Positions 5,565 to 6,207 of a DNA stretch of 6,207 bases are shown here, piece after piece. The position numbers and the translations under genes were made by a program. Positions within the stretch are counted from its first letter, which is position 1; every line of letters begins with the position of its first letter. The stretch is taken from positions 1 to 6,207 of the forward strand of contig CADCPJ010000058.1 of the NCBI GenBank assembly GCA_902803245.1, in the 5' to 3' direction. Below the pieces are notes generated by a model. That model had not been told where the DNA came from. It searched no databases and was given only the letters and a program-made list of their open reading frames with translations. The DNA comes from an uncultured Lachnospiraceae bacterium. Lineage in GTDB: Bacteria; Bacillota; Clostridia; Lachnospirales; Lachnospiraceae.

Positions 5565-6206
5565 TTACGTCCTGCTCTCCGGGCTGTCAAACAGCGCCGT
5601 CTCAAACTCGGAAGGGTGCAGCGGGCGGGAGAAATAGTAGCCCTGTACCAGCGTGCAGCCCAGATCCTTAAGGATCTGAAGCTGGGCTTCCGTCTCCACG
5701 CCTTCGGCAATGACCGGAATCTTCAGGTTCCTTGCTATGCCGAGGATGAGCGCCACCAGCTGGACGTCCCGCTCGTTGTTCTCCATGTTCCGGATAAAGG
5801 TTCTGTCCATCTTCAGCACGTCAACCGGCATTGCGGAGAGCATGTTCAGCGAGGAATACCCTGTGCCGAAGTCGTCCATCTCTACCGTATAGCCCTTGTC
5901 GCGCAGGCCCTCCACGACCCGGATCACCTGTTCCGCGTTTTCCGCGTAGGCCGACTCGGTGAGCTCCAGCTTCAGCGAGTCACGCATGAGCCCATTCTCG
6001 CGAATGATGTCATCCAGGTTTTTTTCCAGCGCCGGGTCAAACACGTCCACACGCGAAAGATTGACCGAGACGGGAATCGTCCTCCCGAAGCTGGACTGCC
6101 AGCGGGCAATCTGCCGGGCCGCCTGCGACCAGACGTATTTGTCCACCTCGCTGATCTTCCCGCAGCGCTCAAAAAGCGGGACGAAGACATCCGGAGCGAT
6201 CATGCC
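5565..6206 (-). CDS. EAL-domain c-di-GMP phosphodiesterase, N-terminus outside the window
   Basis: The frame runs off the window edge, and stop TAA is at 5567-5565. About 214 residues are visible. An ATG at 6203 is internal: the codon before it is in frame, and the stretch GMIAPDVFVPLFERCG matches the middle of an EAL domain (usually GxLxPxxFIPLAE). Counting from that Met, the visible catalytic and metal-binding residues are N48 in SVNLS, E80 in LELTES, D110-D111 in DDFGTGYSS, K131 and D133 in LKMDRTFI, E167 in AEGVE and Q187 in QGYYFSRP. The domain should therefore hydrolyse c-di-GMP to pGpG. The EAL signature itself and any upstream GGDEF or sensor domain lie outside the window, so it may be a GGDEF-EAL hybrid. 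The diguanylate cyclase is the next gene on the same strand, 171 bp away. Confidence 0.93.
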   Translation of the reverse strand, partial: GMIAPDVFVPLFERCGKISEVDKYVWSQAARQIARWQSSFGRTIPVSVNLSRVDVFDPALEKNLDDIIRENGLMRDSLKLELTESAYAENAEQVIRVVEGLRDKGYTVEMDDFGTGYSSLNMLSAMPVDVLKMDRTFIRNMENNERDVQLVALILGIARNLKIPVIAEGVETEAQLQILKDLGCTLVQGYYFSRPLHPSEFETALFDSPESRT

Positions 6207-6207
6207 C

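Noticed and set aside
5429..5710. 93-residue - strand open frame overlapping the end of the EAL gene and the gap after it
   Set aside because: Arg/Ser-rich shadow of the EAL coding sequence that runs through two hairpins; no ribosome site or family signal seen.
1..6207. Mobile elements, CRISPR arrays, tRNA or rRNA genes
   Set aside because: No transposase, integrase, spaced direct repeats or structured RNA gene was recognised; all longer frames are explained by five chromosomal-type genes.

Overview
The window suggests a Gram-positive, moderately GC-rich Clostridia-type bacterium, most likely a Lachnospiraceae relative. This is inferred from three things: strong AGGAGG-type ribosome binding sites, short U-tailed intrinsic terminators, and protein families (large FtsX-type ABC permease, OmpR-type regulator, dCache-HAMP-GGDEF, tandem solute-binding sensor) that resemble those of gut Clostridia. 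No sequence search was possible, so the taxon is an inference.

Layout. Two genes lie on the + strand. The first (2-1198) is the C-terminal part of an ABC transporter permease whose start is outside the window. After a 139-bp gap holding a 17-bp perfect inverted repeat and a weak U-tailed hairpin comes an intact OmpR/PhoB-type response regulator (1338-2033), closed by a good intrinsic terminator (2068-2092). No histidine kinase is visible next to it. Three genes on the - strand converge on that terminator. In transcription order they are a 5'-truncated EAL phosphodiesterase (5565-6206, start outside the window), a dCache-HAMP-GGDEF diguanylate cyclase (3774-5393), and a signal-peptide protein with two SBP_bac_3-like domains and one C-terminal membrane anchor (2092-3747). 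The cyclase and binding-protein genes are 26 bp apart and very probably co-transcribed. The EAL gene is separated from them by 171 bp with a possible terminator and a long hairpin.

How the genes may work together. The - strand genes look like a c-di-GMP signalling module with its parts on separate polypeptides: synthesis (GGDEF), breakdown (EAL) and a membrane-tethered extracellular binding protein with no output domain of its own. Every catalytic residue that can be checked in the GGDEF and EAL domains is present, but the GGDEF domain lacks the RxxD inhibitory site. The most interesting hypothesis is that the tethered double binding protein acts as a ligand-sensing partner of the dCache cyclase, by analogy with NspS/MbaA of Vibrio cholerae. 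The + strand regulator and ABC permease have no visible functional link to this module.

Non-coding stretches. All gaps are under 300 bp. Those at 1199-1337 and 5394-5564 hold secondary structures that could be regulatory, described below.
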